DNA of 64,000 nt, taken from NCBI GenBank assembly GCA_905116865.2, contig CAJHNH020003179.1:296139-360138 (forward strand). Reading direction: 5' to 3'. The DNA comes from Candidula unifasciata (Eukaryota; Mollusca; Gastropoda; Stylommatophora; Geomitridae). This document shows, piece by piece, positions 1-11,853 of the stretch. The notes under the pieces were generated by a model, which was given only the letters and a program-made list of their open reading frames with translations, was not told the origin of the DNA and ran no database searches. Positions within the stretch are counted from its first letter, which is position 1; each line of letters starts with the position of its first letter. The position numbers and the translations under genes were made by a program.

Positions 1-264
1 CGTGATAGGGGTTCCATAATTTTTGTGTGTGTGTGTGCTCCTAACTTGGTGGCTGCCACGTTTTGTTGTGGTTTATAGCTAGGTTGCAGTATCTACGCTT
101 TTTTTTCGTTCGATTTTGGGGTTTACAGCTAGCCTGCGATTGCGGCGACGTGATGCTTAATGTTCATGTCACGGGTAATATTCGGTCGCCCTTGAGAGGG
201 CGGTTGGCACGTTGTGTTGTGGTTTACAGCTAGGCTGCGATATCTGACCTAAAGTCTTAAGTCT

Positions 265-335
265 TCGGTAGAAGAGTTGTAACTATTCCGCCCTTCACCT
301 GTATAACTGGTGTTCGATTCCCCGCTGGGTAGTAA
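265..335 (+). other. tRNA-like pol III box pair, copy 1
   Basis: A tRNA-like stretch ends in a B-box-like sequence, GTGTTCGATTCCCCGCTGGG, with a weak A-box-like start near 270. Related stretches occur at 1203-1275 and 1500-1575. It looks like a SINE head carried within the larger repeat unit rather than a functional tRNA, because no cloverleaf can be completed with confidence. Confidence 0.4.
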
Positions 336-1202
336 TTTTTTTTTACCCCAAAGGGGCGATTGGCACGTTGTGTTGTGGTTTAAAGCTAAGTTGCGACATC
401 TGCGCCTTACGCCCTAAGACATCCGATTTAAGTACAGTCCACATTAGTCCCCCCCCCCCCTTTTCCCCGACTCTTGACTCGTTCAAAAACTATTCGTTAA
501 TGACAGACACTGTTAACTAAGAAGGCTTGCGGTCCAGTTTGGTTTGGGTCGACACGGATGCCAAGGTTAATTACACATTGTCACTTCGGAAAGGGAGAGA
601 TGACCAGTGCGGGGGTTTTTTTTCCCGCTATTTGTGAGTATATTGTACATTTTTTTTTATATCACGGAATTTTACTGTGGGTTCCATCATTGGTTAGGTG
701 ATGGCGTTTTATGTCGGGGACACACTTAAACTAAACAGTCCGTGGGGACAGCATGCGGCGCCAATTCCTCTGGCTACAACGACCTGTACGGACAGTAGTT
801 ACCATTCTGTGTTGTTGTTGTGACGGTGGTGATGGTAGTGGTAACAGTATACTGGTGCTCGATGGGTTATGTGGTAGCTGTTACACTGGCCACATTTACT
901 TCTCAGTACAGATTAATGCTATCAATTTTTATCTGGGTGGACACGAATGCCAAGCTCAATTTAACAACACTATTTCGTCAGGCGATGACTTCCCCATACT
1001 TCGTAGAGGATGATATGATTGTGGTGGGGGGGGGGGGGGCAGGGGATGTCGAGGGGGTTGATGCCAGACACTGTTAACTTAGAGAGCTTAAAACATTTTT
1101 TTTACATTTCTCATTTCTTAACTATTTCTATTTTAACAATGTCGCCACATAATGATGTTTCAAGAATTCGGAGAGGGAGATATAATTCGGCAAATGCTTG
1201 AG

Positions 1203-1275
1203 TCCTTGGTAGCGTAGTTGTCTATTTTGCGTGTTAGGTGGGTGACTGGCGATCATTGCCCCGCTAGGTAATAAC
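1203..1275 (+). other. tRNA-like pol III box pair, copy 2
   Basis: This is the best A box of the three copies: TAGCGTAGTTG near 1210. Its B-box region is mutated relative to the first copy. It is read as a decayed SINE head inside the tandem repeat. Confidence 0.4.
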
Positions 1276-2469
1276 AAAATTGTTTGCCTTTAACTAAGCG
1301 CCTGGCACATTTTCGTTGTGGTTTACAGCTAGGCTGCGATATCTACGTCTTCTTTTCGCTCGATTTGGGGGTTTACAGCTTGCCTGCGATAGCGGCGACG
1401 AGATGTTGATCATGTCACGGGTAATCTTCGCCTTTGAGAGGGCGGTTGGAACGTTGTGTTGTGGTTTACAGCTAGGCTGCGATATCGGACCCAATCTCTT
1501 CAGTCTTAGGTAGTATATCTGTACGTATTTCGCCCTTCACGTGGTTGACCGGTGTTCAATTACCCACTGGGTGCTAATTTTTCTTTTTTCCTCAAGATGG
1601 CTGTTGACATGTTGTGTTGTGATTTACAGCTAGGCTGCGATATCTGCACCTTTCACCCAAAGACCTCCGATTTCAGTAAAGTCCCTTTTATCCTCCTCGC
1701 GACGCTTTACTCGATAATAAACTATTCGTAGATGACAGAAGCTGTTAACTAAGACTGCTTACAGTCCAGTTTACTTTGGGTGTACACGGATGCCAAGGTC
1801 ATTTAACATTCGTCCCTTCGGAGAGGGAAGATGACGGGTGGGGTTTTTTATTTCCGCTATTTGTGAGTATAGAACGGACTATTACTGTGTTTTCTTTTTC
1901 TTTGTTGGGAGCTCAATTACACTAAACAGTCCGTGGCGACATCATGCAGCGCTAAACCCTCTGGCTACACCGACCTGCACAGACAGTATTGACTGTTTTT
2001 TGTTTTTGTTCTGAAGGTGGTGGTGGTAGTGGTAGCAGTAGTACTGGTACTGGATGGGTGATGTGGTAGCTGTTACACTAGCCACATTTACTTCTCATTA
2101 CACATTAATGCTATCCATCTGTCTCTGGATGGACACGGATGCAAAGTTCAGTTCAGTTACAATATTTCGTCAGATGATGACTTTCCTATCCTTCGGCAAG
2201 GATGATATGATTAGCGGGGAGGGGGAGGGGGTTGATGGCAGACACCGTTAACTGAGAGAGCTTAAAACATTATTTTAAAGTTATTATTTCTTAACAATTT
2301 CTATTTTTATAATTTCGCCAAGTGATTAGTTTTTATTCCTTCGGAGAGGGAGATATTATTAATGGGGTGGGGGGGGGAGGGGGGGGGTTATAACAGACAC
2401 TGTTAGTTGGGAGCTACTTTCTCTTCCATTTCACCATTCGGGGCCACAGCAACGCGTGGCGGGGCACAG

Positions 2470-2485
2470 CTAGTATATATATATA

Positions 2486-2544
<59 letters not shown>

Positions 2545-2547
2545 AAT
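2470..2547. repeat. (TA)n microsatellite
   Basis: About 78 bp of near-perfect TA dinucleotide repeat with small breaks, directly after the 1.24-kb repeats. Confidence 0.95.
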
Positions 2548-2984
2548 CCTATTTTTGATTAATTTATTGAAAAGTAAAAATCCTTATTTTGAATTACATC
2601 GACTGTAAGAATGATTTTAATAGCTCACATTGACCATTACTGTGGAGAATTCTGGAACGCTAAGATATTTCTATGAAAATAATATAAATTATTAGGGCAA
2701 CAAATGAAGGTACAGAGTGTACAGTGCGAACAGAGGGTGGTTTGAGTGATTGGTGTCAGTTGAAACTGGAGTGAAGCAGGTATGCATTGTATCTGCCCTG
2801 TTTGATGTTTTGAACAACGGATCAGCATCCTGCTATCAGTTCTCTTTGTAACCCAGTCTCTTTCAAGATATCATCATTACTCTTTTTATCTGTACAGGGT
2901 ATTCTCACCATTCGTCTATAAAACTACATTTATAACGACAAATAACAGGGCAGTGTTAGGGCTACGTGGTCTCCATAGCTGCGA

Positions 2985-3345
2985 GTGGGCTGCGTGGTCT
3001 CCAGGCATAGTGTTCGCCTTAAGCGCTAGAGTTTCCGGGTTTAATTCCCAGTAATGGCCGGGTTTGTTCACGTGGACTTGGACTTCTAGTAGTTCTCCTT
3101 AGTCTCTGGGTAGTGAGATCGGACGCCCGTGTGCATTGTTGCGCACGTAAAAAATCCCTTTGCAGCTGGAAATTGAAAAGAGTAGCCTAACGGCGCTGCC
3201 CAGGCAAAAATTCGGATTTTTAAATCCACCCAAAGTATTTCAGGATCCTCGCCGGTGCTACAGAGCCTGTGCACTGTGCTGAGCTTCTTTGAACTCAGAC
3301 TTGAGTTAGAAGAAAGAACGGAGCACTTATGGTTTACTACCCGTG
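2985..3345 (+). mobile_element. SINE-1 copy (tRNA-headed)
   Basis: A tRNA-like head with B-box GGGTTTAATTCCC near 3035 is followed by a conserved body. The body includes the segments reading GATCGGACGCCCGTGTGC and TAGCCTAACGGCGCTGCCC. A second copy lies in the opposite orientation at 51300-51665 and matches over the whole body. Two matching copies in opposite orientations mark it as a dispersed retroposon. Confidence 0.75.
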
Positions 3346-3569
3346 TGCTATGATGTAGATCTGTTGTTCAAACTTTAAACTTCATTCGTTTATCAGTGGA
3401 ACTGACTCATAATAAACAGCAAGGACCAATATATGTATAGAAAAACAACAGCGCCTTCGGCACCTGTCAGGAAATATAGGAATACCTTTGAAAAATGTTT
3501 CTGTTGTGTGGAACATAATTGTATTGGCTGTCATATTCTGATAGATATAATTATCGTTGCTCTTCATTT

Positions 3570-3690
3570 CTGTAGAATTTGATTGATATTACTATTTTAA
3601 TCGACAGAATTTGATTGATATTACTATTTTAATCGACAGAATTTGATTGTTATTACTATTTTAATCGACAGAATTTGATTGTTATAACAT
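3570..3690. repeat. ~33-bp tandem repeat, about 3.5 copies
   Basis: The unit begins GAATTTGATTG and contains ATTACTATTTTAATCGACA. It is repeated three to four times with one or two substitutions. Confidence 0.85.
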
Positions 3691-3794
3691 CGCTTCTCGG
3701 CAATTTGGCTAAGATCACAGTGTAGCTCTGCTGCACTGGTTTGGTCACACACAAAAAGCCGGCATCGGTCCCAAACTTACGGGAGTAACTTCAC

Positions 3795-4025
3795 GGTTGT
3801 TTGTTTGTTTGTTTGTTTTAGTATCCAGAAGCCATGGGTTGTTAACCCTTAGGCTCGGTATTATGGATATCGCAACCTTTCGGCCTTGATTCCATTGTAA
3901 ATACCGTAAATCTGGGAGAAAAAGTGGCTTTCCTGCCCACCCCCGGGATTGAACCCGGACCACAAGGAGTTTTTCACCCGGTCTCCGCGCAATCCGGTTT
4001 AGCCAACTGCGCTAGAGAGCCGGTT
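3795..4025 (-). mobile_element. SINE-2 copy (tRNA-headed)
   Basis: On the minus strand the head reads with a canonical A box (TAGCGCAGTTGG) and a canonical B box (GGGTTCAATCCC), as in a tRNA. It is followed by a unique body and a (AAAC)n tail near 3800-3815. A second, 3'-truncated copy of the head and early body sits on the plus strand at 62068-62210. The long non-tRNA body and repeated occurrence favour a SINE over a tRNA gene. Confidence 0.8.
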
Positions 4026-4264
4026 AGAGCAATCTAAAAAAAAAAAAACTCGGCCAAAAAGATTTCTCCATAAGGGGAGATCAACCCTGCGGGGAAAAAA
4101 AAAAAAAGAAAACAATTCTGTTCTATATAAAATCGTCCTTGTTATTTAGCTCTTTTAAATCCTGGAGATTTTTATGCTGCTAAAAATCCACACTGGTTGG
4201 CATTCTTTCAATTATTCCTTTTATCAGTTGCGTTCTCTCTATTCATATTGCTCGTCAACATTTC

Positions 4265-4265
4265 C

Positions 4266-4327
<62 letters not shown>
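4265..4327. repeat. (CT)n microsatellite
   Basis: A perfect CT dinucleotide run of about 62 bp. It generates long serine/leucine and arginine/glutamate reading frames on the two strands that are not genes. Confidence 0.97.
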
Positions 4328-4330
<3 letters not shown>

Positions 4331-4974
4331 AGTGTGTGTGTGTGTTCCCACTTTCCCCATATTAATGTTGTCTAGGTGTGGTTTTAAATGGGAAAATCTT
4401 TTATTTTTCGTTTTCCTCATGAGTGTCCAATCCAACATTATTGTCTCTTCCTCATCTTTTAGTGCACTGAAATGTGTGTAGCTCGCTCTAGTCATAGGCG
4501 CCGGAACATAGGGACCAATGCACATTGAGCCTTCCCCTTTCCTCCCCCCTTTTTTCCACAATATATTTTTGGGATCAGAACCCCACCACCCCCAACCACC
4601 ACACATACACACTCTCTTTTCAATCATTTGTTTAAGCAATAAATATTTTTTAAATGTTATTTTTATTTACCATTCAGCACCTAATGACAATAATAATAAT
4701 GCTATTATTGTGCAAGTAAAGAAGGCTTGTACTATTTCCCCAATCGTAAAAATTTTTTGAAAAGGGGAGGGGGGGATTTAATGCCAACCAATATTCTCAC
4801 TATGGTGGCGCCCTGTCGCCGTTAATACTACGTTCGTGATTCCCCCCCCCCCCCCCCGCCTCCCACGGCCCTTTCCCACCCCCCACCCCCCAACACAATA
4901 CATGTCTTTAATTTGTATTTAGGTTACGTCTGCTTTAAATTTATAAAAGTGGGTCTGCACACAAAACTCAAGTT

Positions 4975-5079
4975 TTTGAATAGAAGCATCAAAGTCCTGA
5001 AGTGGACAAACATCCAGGAATAAATTTAGAGCCGGTGAAAACCAAGAAGAAGAAGAAGAAGAAGAAGAAGAAGAAGAAG

Positions 5080-5111
<32 letters not shown>

Positions 5112-5112
5112 G
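4975..5112 (+). mobile_element. SINE-4 3' end with (GAA)n tail
   Basis: The sequence GTCCTGAAGTGGACAAACATC and the following stretch to GAGCCGGTGAA match the 3' part of SINE-4. It runs directly into about 60 bp of perfect GAA repeat, as in other copies where the GAA tail follows the same bases. Confidence 0.65.
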
Positions 5113-5330
5113 TAGTAGTAGTAGAAGTAGAAGTAGAAGAAGGAAGAGGAGCAACGGCCGCGGAGGGGCAGGAGGAGAAGAAACAGTATTAGTAGCAGCA
5201 GTAGTAGTATCGCAGTAGTAGTAATAGTAGGAGCAGTAGCAGCAGTAGTGTTAGTAATAGTAGTAGGAGCAGCAGTAGTATTAGTAATAATTGTTGTTGT
5301 TGTTGTTGTTGTTACGCTTTAAAACAGAGA
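5110..5330. repeat. impure trinucleotide repeat tract
   Basis: GTA/GCA/GAA and finally TTG trinucleotides, imperfect. They continue from the SINE-4 GAA tail and probably represent its decayed expansion. Confidence 0.85.
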
Positions 5331-5347
5331 AGCACAAACAAAAACCA

Positions 5348-5701
5348 CTAGCCTGGTCTGAAAGCTTGAATCAGCCAATCCTTACTGGAGTCATCTTCTG
5401 CGGCATCGAGTCTTTTGGTTTCCCTCTCCATGGCGTCGCGTAACTTCCACATGTAATGAAAATTCTTGCCCTTCCTCACGCTCTTGGACACAAACGACAT
5501 AATAGAGTCTATATCGCTTTGGTTTAGTGCGCCGCTATTTCTTTTAGTAAGGGTCTCAATCATTTGCATCCTCGGATCCTCAGACGTTTTTCGACCCAAA
5601 AGCCCAACCGTTGACACAACAAGTGTGATACAAACGATCGTGAGATTATGTTTAATAATTCCGTTCCAGCTTTGTAAAGACTGACTTGGTGTTTTTGACA
5701 T
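5348..5701 (-). CDS. putative small single-pass membrane protein, 117 aa
   Basis: I do not recognise a family. From the ATG at 5701 (A at -3) the frame gives 117 residues. A hydrophobic segment at about residues 20-36 (LTIVCITLVVSTVGLLG) is flanked by a positive charge, and the rest is mostly charged and probably helical (residues 40-105). An in-frame upstream ATG at 5764 would add 21 residues. The composition is balanced and unlike the simple-repeat frames nearby, and the frame is uninterrupted by repeats. No introns are evident. No clear AATAAA follows before the trinucleotide tract at 5110-5330. It may be a small intronless gene, a retrocopy, or the last exon of a larger gene. It could still be chance, at this length. 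Confidence 0.45.
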   Translation of the reverse strand: MSKTPSQSLQSWNGIIKHNLTIVCITLVVSTVGLLGRKTSEDPRMQMIETLTKRNSGALNQSDIDSIMSFVSKSVRKGKNFHYMWKLRDAMERETKRLDAAEDDSSKDWLIQAFRPG

Positions 5702-5867
5702 ATTTGAAGTGTTGAAAAGCCTGGATTGGGAAATAGGGACGTGAAAATGAAGATTAAAATACATTGAATCATGAAATGAATTTGTAAACAGAATACATGT
5801 CTTTGTAAAGAAACAGATGAGATTGTCGCAGAAAAATTGGATTTGTTCGTAAGTGTTTTAGTTAGCT

Positions 5868-8800
5868 GGTTGCTAGGTTGACTGGTTGATTGTTTGATCG
5901 ATTAGGTTGTTGGTAGCTAGGTTGACTGAGCGATTGGTTGACTCAGTGGTTGGCTAGGTTGACTGAGCGATTGATTGACTCAGTGGGTGGCTGGGTTGAC
6001 TGAGCGATTGGTTGACTCAGTGGGTGGCTGGGTTGACTGAGCGATTGGTTGACTCAGGGGTGGCTGGGTTGACTGAGCGATTGGTTGACTCAGTGGGCGG
6101 CTGGGTTGACTGAGCGATTGGTTGACTCAGTGGGCGGCTGGGTTGACTGAGCGATTGGTTGACTCAGTGGGTGGCTGGGTTGACTGAGCGATTGGTTGAC
6201 TCAGTGGGCGGCTGGGTTGACTGAGCGATTGGTTGACTCAGTGGGCGGCTGGGTTGACTGAGCGATTGGTTGACTCAGTGGGCGGCTGGGTTGACTGAGC
6301 GATTGGTTGACTCAGTGGTTAGCTAGGTTGACTGAGCGATTGGTTGACTCAGTGGGTGGCTGGGTTGACTGAGCGATTGGTTGACTCAGTGGGTGGCTGG
6401 GTTGACTGAGCGATTGGTTGACTCAGTGGTTGGCTAGGTTGACTGAGCGATTGATTGACTCAGTGGGTGGCTAGGTTGACTGAGCGATTGGTTGACTCAG
6501 TGGGTGGCTAGGTTGACTGAGCGATTGATTGACTCAGTGGGTGGCTAGGTTGACTGAGCGATTGATTGACTCAGTGGGTGGCTAGGTTGACTGAGCGATT
6601 GATTGACTCAGTGGGTGGCTAGGTTGACTGAGCGATTGGTTGACTCAGTGGGTGGCTAGGTTGACTGAGCGATTGGTTGACTCAGTGGGTGGCTAGTTGA
6701 CTGAGCGATTGATTGACTCAGTGGGTGGCTAGGTTGACTGAGCGCGATTGATTGACTCAGTGGGTGGCTAGGTTGACTGAGCGATTGATTGACTCAGTGG
6801 GTGGCTAGGTTGACTGAGCGATTGATTGACTCAGTGGGTGGCTAGGTTGACTGAGCGATTGATTGACTCAGTGGGGTGGCTAGGTTGACTGAGCGATTGA
6901 TTGACTCAGTGGGTGGCTAGGTTGACTGAGCGATTGATTGACTCAGTGGGTGGCTAGGTTGACTGAGCGATTGATTGACTCAGTGGGTGGCTAGGTTGAC
7001 TGAGCGATTGGTTGACTCAGTGGGTGGCTAGGTTGACTGAGCGATTGGTTGACTCAGTGGGTGGCTAGGTTGACTGAGCGATTGATTGACTCAGTGGGTG
7101 GCTGGGTTGACTGAGCGATTGGTTGACTCAGTGGGTGGCTGGGTTGACTGAGCGATTGGTTGACTCAGTGGGTGGCTAGGTTGACTGAGCGATTGGTTGA
7201 CTCAGTGGGTGGCTGGGTTGACTGAGCGATTGATTGACTCAGTGGGTGGCTGGGTTGACTGAGCGATTGGTTGACTCAGTGGATGGCTGGGTTGACTGAG
7301 CGATTGGTTGACTCAGGGGTGGCTGGGTTGACTGAGCGATTGGTTGACTCAGTGGGCGGCTGGGTTGACTGAGCGATTGGTTGACTCAGTGGGCGGCTGG
7401 GTTGACTGAGCGATTGGTTGACTCAGTGGGTGGCTGGCGGGGTTGACTGAGCGATTGGTTGACTCAGTGGGCGGCTGGGTTGACTGAGCGATTGGGTTGA
7501 CTCAGTGGGCGGCTGGGTTGACTGAGCGATTGGTTGACTCAGTGGGCGGCTGGGTTGACTGAGCGATGGTTGACTCAGTGGTTAGCTAGGTGACTGAGCG
7601 ATTGGTTGACTCAGTGGGTGGCTGGGTTTGACTGAGCGATTGGTTGACTCAGTGGGTGGCTGGGTTGACTGAGCGATTGGTTGACTCAGTGGTTGGCTAG
7701 GTTGACTGAGCGATTGATGACTCAGTGGGTGGCTAGGTGACTGAGCGATTGGTTGACTCAGTGGGTGGCTAGGTTGACTGAGCGATTGATTGACTCAGTG
7801 GGTGGCTAGGTTGACTGAGCGATTGATTGACTCAGTGGGTGGCTAGGTTGACTGAGCGATTGATTGACTCAGTGGGTGGGCTAGGTTGACTGAGCGATTG
7901 GTTGACTCAGTGGGTGGCTAGGTTGACTGAGCGATTGGTTGACTCAGTGGGTGGCTAGGTTGACTGAGCGATTGGTTGACTCAGTGGGTGGCTAGGTTGA
8001 CTGAGCGATTGGTTGACTCAGTGGGTGGCTAGGTTGACTGAGCGATTGATTGACTCAGTGGGTGGCTAGGTTGACTGAGCGATTGATTGACTCAGTGGGT
8101 GGCTAGGTTGACTGAGCGATTGATTGACTCAGTGGGTGGCTAGGTTGACTGAGCGATTGATTGACTCAGTGGGTGGCTAGGTTGACTGAGCGATTGATTG
8201 ACTCAGTGGGTGGCTAGGTTTGACTGAGCGATTGATTGACTCAGTGGGTGGGCTAGGTTGACTGAGCGATTGATTGACTCAGTGGGGTGGCTAGGTTGAC
8301 TGAGCGATTGATTGACTCAGTGGGTGGCTAGGTTGACTGAGCGATTGGTTGACTCAGTGGGTGGCTAGGTTTGACTGAGCGATTGGTTGACTCAGTGGGT
8401 GGCTAGGTGACTGAGCGATTGATTGACTCAGTGGGTGGCTGGGTTGACTGAGCGATTGGTTGACTCAGTGGGTGGCTGGGTTGACTGAGCGATTGATTGA
8501 CTCAGTGGGTGGCTGGGTTGACTGAGCGATTGGTTGACTCAGTGGATGGCTGGGTTGACTGAGCGATTGGTTGACTCAGTGGGCGGCTGGGTTGACTGAG
8601 CGATTGGTTGACTCAGTGGGTGGCTAGGTTGACTGAGCGATTGGTTGACTCAGTGGGTGGCTGGGTTGACTGAGCGATTGATTGACTCAGTGGGCGGCTG
8701 GGTTGACTGAGCGATTGGTTGACTCAGTGGGTGGCTAGGTTGACTGAGCGATTGGTTGACTCAGTGGATGGCTGGGTTGACTGAGCGATTGGTTGACTCA

Positions 8801-9000
8801 GTGGGTGGCTGGGTTGACTGAGCGATTGGTTGACTCAGTGGGTGGCTGGGTTGACTGAGCGATTGGTTGACTCAGTGGATGGCTGGGTTGACTGAGCGAT
8901 TGGTTGACTCAGTGGATGGCTGAGTTGACTGAGCGATTGATTGACTCAGGGGGTGGCTGGGTTGACTGAGCGATTGATTGACTCAGTGGGTGGCTGGGTA
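5868..9000. repeat. 37-bp minisatellite array, ~83 copies
   Basis: The unit reads GGTTGACTGAGCGATTGGTT followed by GACTCAGTGGGTGGCTG, 37 bp. It is repeated for about 3.1 kb, with variants at three sites (GATTGG or GATTGA; GGGTGG, GGGCGG, GGATGG or GGTTAG; GGCTGG or GGCTAG). The order of variants from about 6050 recurs from about 7314, which indicates a ~1.26-kb higher-order duplication. The edges (5868-5940, 9000-9070) are degenerate units. Confidence 0.97.
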
Positions 9001-9179
9001 ATTGCTTGGTCCATTAAGTAGTTGGCTGATTTTGATTGAATGATTGAATGATTGGCTGGTTGGTTCGTTGGTTCGTTACATGGATGATTGGTTTCAAAAG
9101 TTGCTTGATAAGAATAGTTCCTTGCTTGGCTGGGTAATTTCAAGCAACTGAAGTCTAAAAGATACGTCAGGTGCATATA

Positions 9180-9690
9180 TACAAAATTACTCAGTTAAAT
9201 CAAGCTGAGGCCCTATGAGGTCCCCCATCGCAGAACAGCCGTAAGCGGTTGAACACCCACCGCAATGTTTTCTTTGTGCTGAGGGAGTCCCTGTCCAGGT
9301 CGTTATTCAGCACAGCAAACATGGATTGGCTGAGATTCGGTCTGGTCTGACAAAGTGTCCTACACAAAATATTATATGCATTTTATACGAAAGTTGCTGG
9401 TAATCTGGACAGGGTAATCTTCCGTCTCTCTAAGTGATATTGTTTGTGGCCAGGTGGCACTTTTAGTATTTGAGTCAACCACTAGTTTGGCCGATCCCTT
9501 CTTCATCTTCCAGCAACCACGTGTACAATTACTGTTCTAAACCATATTGGCGCTCAAATATTCCCAAAAATTTAAATTGCTTTATTGCTCACAAATCAAC
9601 AGGATGGATGGCCAAACTTTGTTTAAAATAACCACTGCCATTCTACCATAAACCATCCTTCTCTTTGTTTACGCTGAACAACTTGTGTGT
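9180..9690. other. no feature recognised
   Basis: Unique-looking AT-rich sequence with no supportable ORF, repeat or RNA. Confidence 0.5.
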
Positions 9691-9990
9691 ATGTTTTTTT
9701 TAAATTCCTGTTCCCTTGGTTGTAAATTTTATGGGAAGTTCTGATTGTTTGTCCATTTCTAGACTCTGGCCTTGCTGCAGAACTTGAGTGTTGCGCGCAG
9801 ATCTCTTGTGCAAATCTGGCGTATATGCACTCAGACCATTGGTTTCTCGCCTCTTAGGCAAATTCACTCCAATTTCAAAGGAAACCCACCTAATTAGTGG
9901 CTTCTTCTGACATGCTAGTCGAGGAACGGTGGCTTCCTCCTCCCCACCCCGCCCCAACATAAGGGCTCCAGAGCCCACACGTAAAATGTC
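9690..9990 (-). mobile_element. SINE-4 copy
   Basis: Matches other SINE-4 copies over the segments for TTGCGCGCAGATCTCTTGTG, the GGTTTCTCGCCTCTTAGGCA block and the terminal AATTAGTGG. The minus strand is the sense strand (3' end at lower coordinates). The GAA tail has been lost here. Confidence 0.7.
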
Positions 9991-10034
9991 ATACAACATT
10001 TTAGCAAACCAGGGGATTTGGCCGACGCTCGACA

Positions 10035-10175
10035 CTCAGAAGAAGGATGAGACAGTTATACAATCAGACGGTTACTGGTACCATCGGAATTGGAACTCTT
10101 CGCTTGCTGCTGAAGATAGGGACTGAGCACTTATGTGAGTGTCCCTGGTGCTGTGATGTCGATTTTTAATTTAAC
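10035..10175 (+). mobile_element. RNase H-type LINE 3' end fragment
   Basis: The translation from about 10040 reads YNQTVTGTIGIGTLRLLLKI then GTEHLCECPWCCDV. This is the same C-terminal block seen in the copies at 24.3, 42.8 and 63.1 kb, with the C-x2-C pair before the stop. Only the last ~45 codons remain. Confidence 0.75.
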
Positions 10176-10179
10176 ATTC

Positions 10180-11530
10180 AGCATTCTAGCACAGGAGACA
10201 AAGTTAGCAAATAATCAATCTCATATCCATCAGAAACAAATTACTCACCTAACACCAGCTCGCAAATAATTGATCATAAGATTAAAAATCAGCTTATGGG
10301 AACACTAAATCAACTGTCTTCTCTTAGGCAAGCGCAGCGCGTTAACCGGAAATGACGCATTTATATATACTGGTGGCATAAATGTTTGATTTGACCATTT
10401 GTTCACATCTACAAGGCACACAGACAACAGGTGTCCTACAGTGAGATTGTTTTGACAGTCCCTGGTGGCGTGACGTTAGATTCTCTGCCAGAAATGTTTG
10501 TTGCAGTTTAAAATTATGGGCTAGAAATGTGGTAGTACTTTGTGAGTTTGCACTGGTTCGTTGACTGGCCAGCCTGCACATGTTATGTTGGGTATTTTTT
10601 GGGAACTTGTGCACGTTGGTTTGTTATCGTGTGTCAGGTCATTCGGTTCAGACAATGGCGATTCTCATGAATCATCTCGTTTTCTGTAGACCTGAGTTTC
10701 GTTCCTCTACTTCTCATGGTCACTTTCTGATTTAAACCGACAGATGAGCTCTTGTATTTAAATTGACTGTTTTTGTTAGGTCCCTTTTAGTTCCATACAG
10801 CTTTGGAGTATGAGGTTGACTCACTGGGCCAGTATTCTCTTCCTAATGGGCTGTACAAGAGACAGACATACTATCGCTTCTTCCTTAGCTTCAGCAGCTA
10901 GCTCATCGTTCCTAGTTTCGATGGTGCCATTTGTGATGATTTATTTGTGTCTCCGTAATGTTCACTCGCTTTAACAGAACCTTAATAACACCAAGCATGT
11001 ATATTTGTGATTTCTGTATTTAAAACGCAACCATTGCTTGTCTTTGGTGCAACTGACCACTCACACAGCAGTTTCTGTCTATATTGATTTATATTTGTAA
11101 TACTCACGATTTTTTACATTCTTTACAAGCGTGTGTTTTTTTTTAATTCGTTATGCTATGAAAATTTAAATGTTTTTTGTCCCTACCAGATCCTTACACA
11201 GGACAGCAGCCATAATTATAGCTTTTTTGGGGTGTTCAATGTGATATCTGCAATTTGCCGTGTTGAAATGGCTCCAGGTTGCTATTCTTGGGGTCACAAG
11301 AGTGTCAACGCTACCGGTGGCGTCCAAAATGGAAAAAGGGATGGCTTGACTCACATAAGGACTTTACATTAGGAGGAGATGGATACTAGACAAGGATATA
11401 AACTAGGACGAGCTCTTAAGGACCGAAAACAGAAAGTAATACTCACAGCAGAAATCCATTACATTGGATATACCAAGTGCAATCACAGTTACACACCATA
11501 ATCCACGACCCCACGTGGGAAGAATTTTTC
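10180..11530. other. no feature recognised
   Basis: AT-rich sequence with scattered short frames under 91 codons and no recognisable domain. I see no RNA gene or repeat family shared with the rest of the window. Confidence 0.5.
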
Positions 11531-11539
11531 GTTATTTAA

Positions 11540-11700
11540 AAACCCTACTCTGGCTGTTGCCGGGAACCCTAATATAATTTAACGGTTGAACGGGGTTTCT
11601 GCGACCTCTCCACGGGTGATTTTCGATGCGAATGGTGGTACTTTGTTTCACCGGGTGTTTATTGCTCAGTGTGATGTCATAGTGGAGTAAAAAGTCACTC
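11540..11700 (-). repeat. repeat-6 copy, diverged
   Basis: On the minus strand it matches the block TAAACACCCGGTG...ACAAAGT and the AGGTCGCAGAAACCCCG part of repeat-6, which has better copies at 27890, 46065, 54290 and 56690. The hairpin end is missing here. Confidence 0.6.
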
Positions 11701-11853
11701 ATTCCCACACCCAGAAGACGGGATAATGGCCAGGAGAAACGGAACCCTCATTCGGAACACAGGACCAAAATCGGGAACCAAGAAATTTTGAGGGTGACAA
11801 CCCCACACGGAGATAGGGATAGTAAAACAGCAACTCTTGGCACACCTGAGTTT

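Larger units (their letters stand above)
1..2420. repeat. two-copy ~1.24-kb tandem repeat region
   Basis: Two diverged copies of a ~1.24-kb unit lie head to tail. Landmarks in the first copy near 60, 225, 570 and 735 recur near 1312, 1465, 1800 and 1935. Within each unit a short motif, GTGGTTTACAGCTAGGCTGC or close variants, recurs two to three times (near 70, 215, 375, 1318, 1459, 1618). The same motif lies inside the non-autonomous element at 35171-35890. The region also carries short G runs and no credible coding frame; the ORFs of up to 86 residues here are not conserved between the two copies. Confidence 0.75.

Noticed and set aside
3945..4025. Functional tRNA gene
   Set aside because: The A and B boxes are good, but a conserved non-tRNA body follows in a second copy at 62068. 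It is a SINE head.
4197..4639. Long Ser/Leu and Arg/Glu frames
   Set aside because: They are translations of the (CT)n repeat, with no homology or conserved flanks.
5868..9000. CRISPR-like array
   Set aside because: Units are contiguous 37-bp repeats with no unique spacers, in animal DNA.
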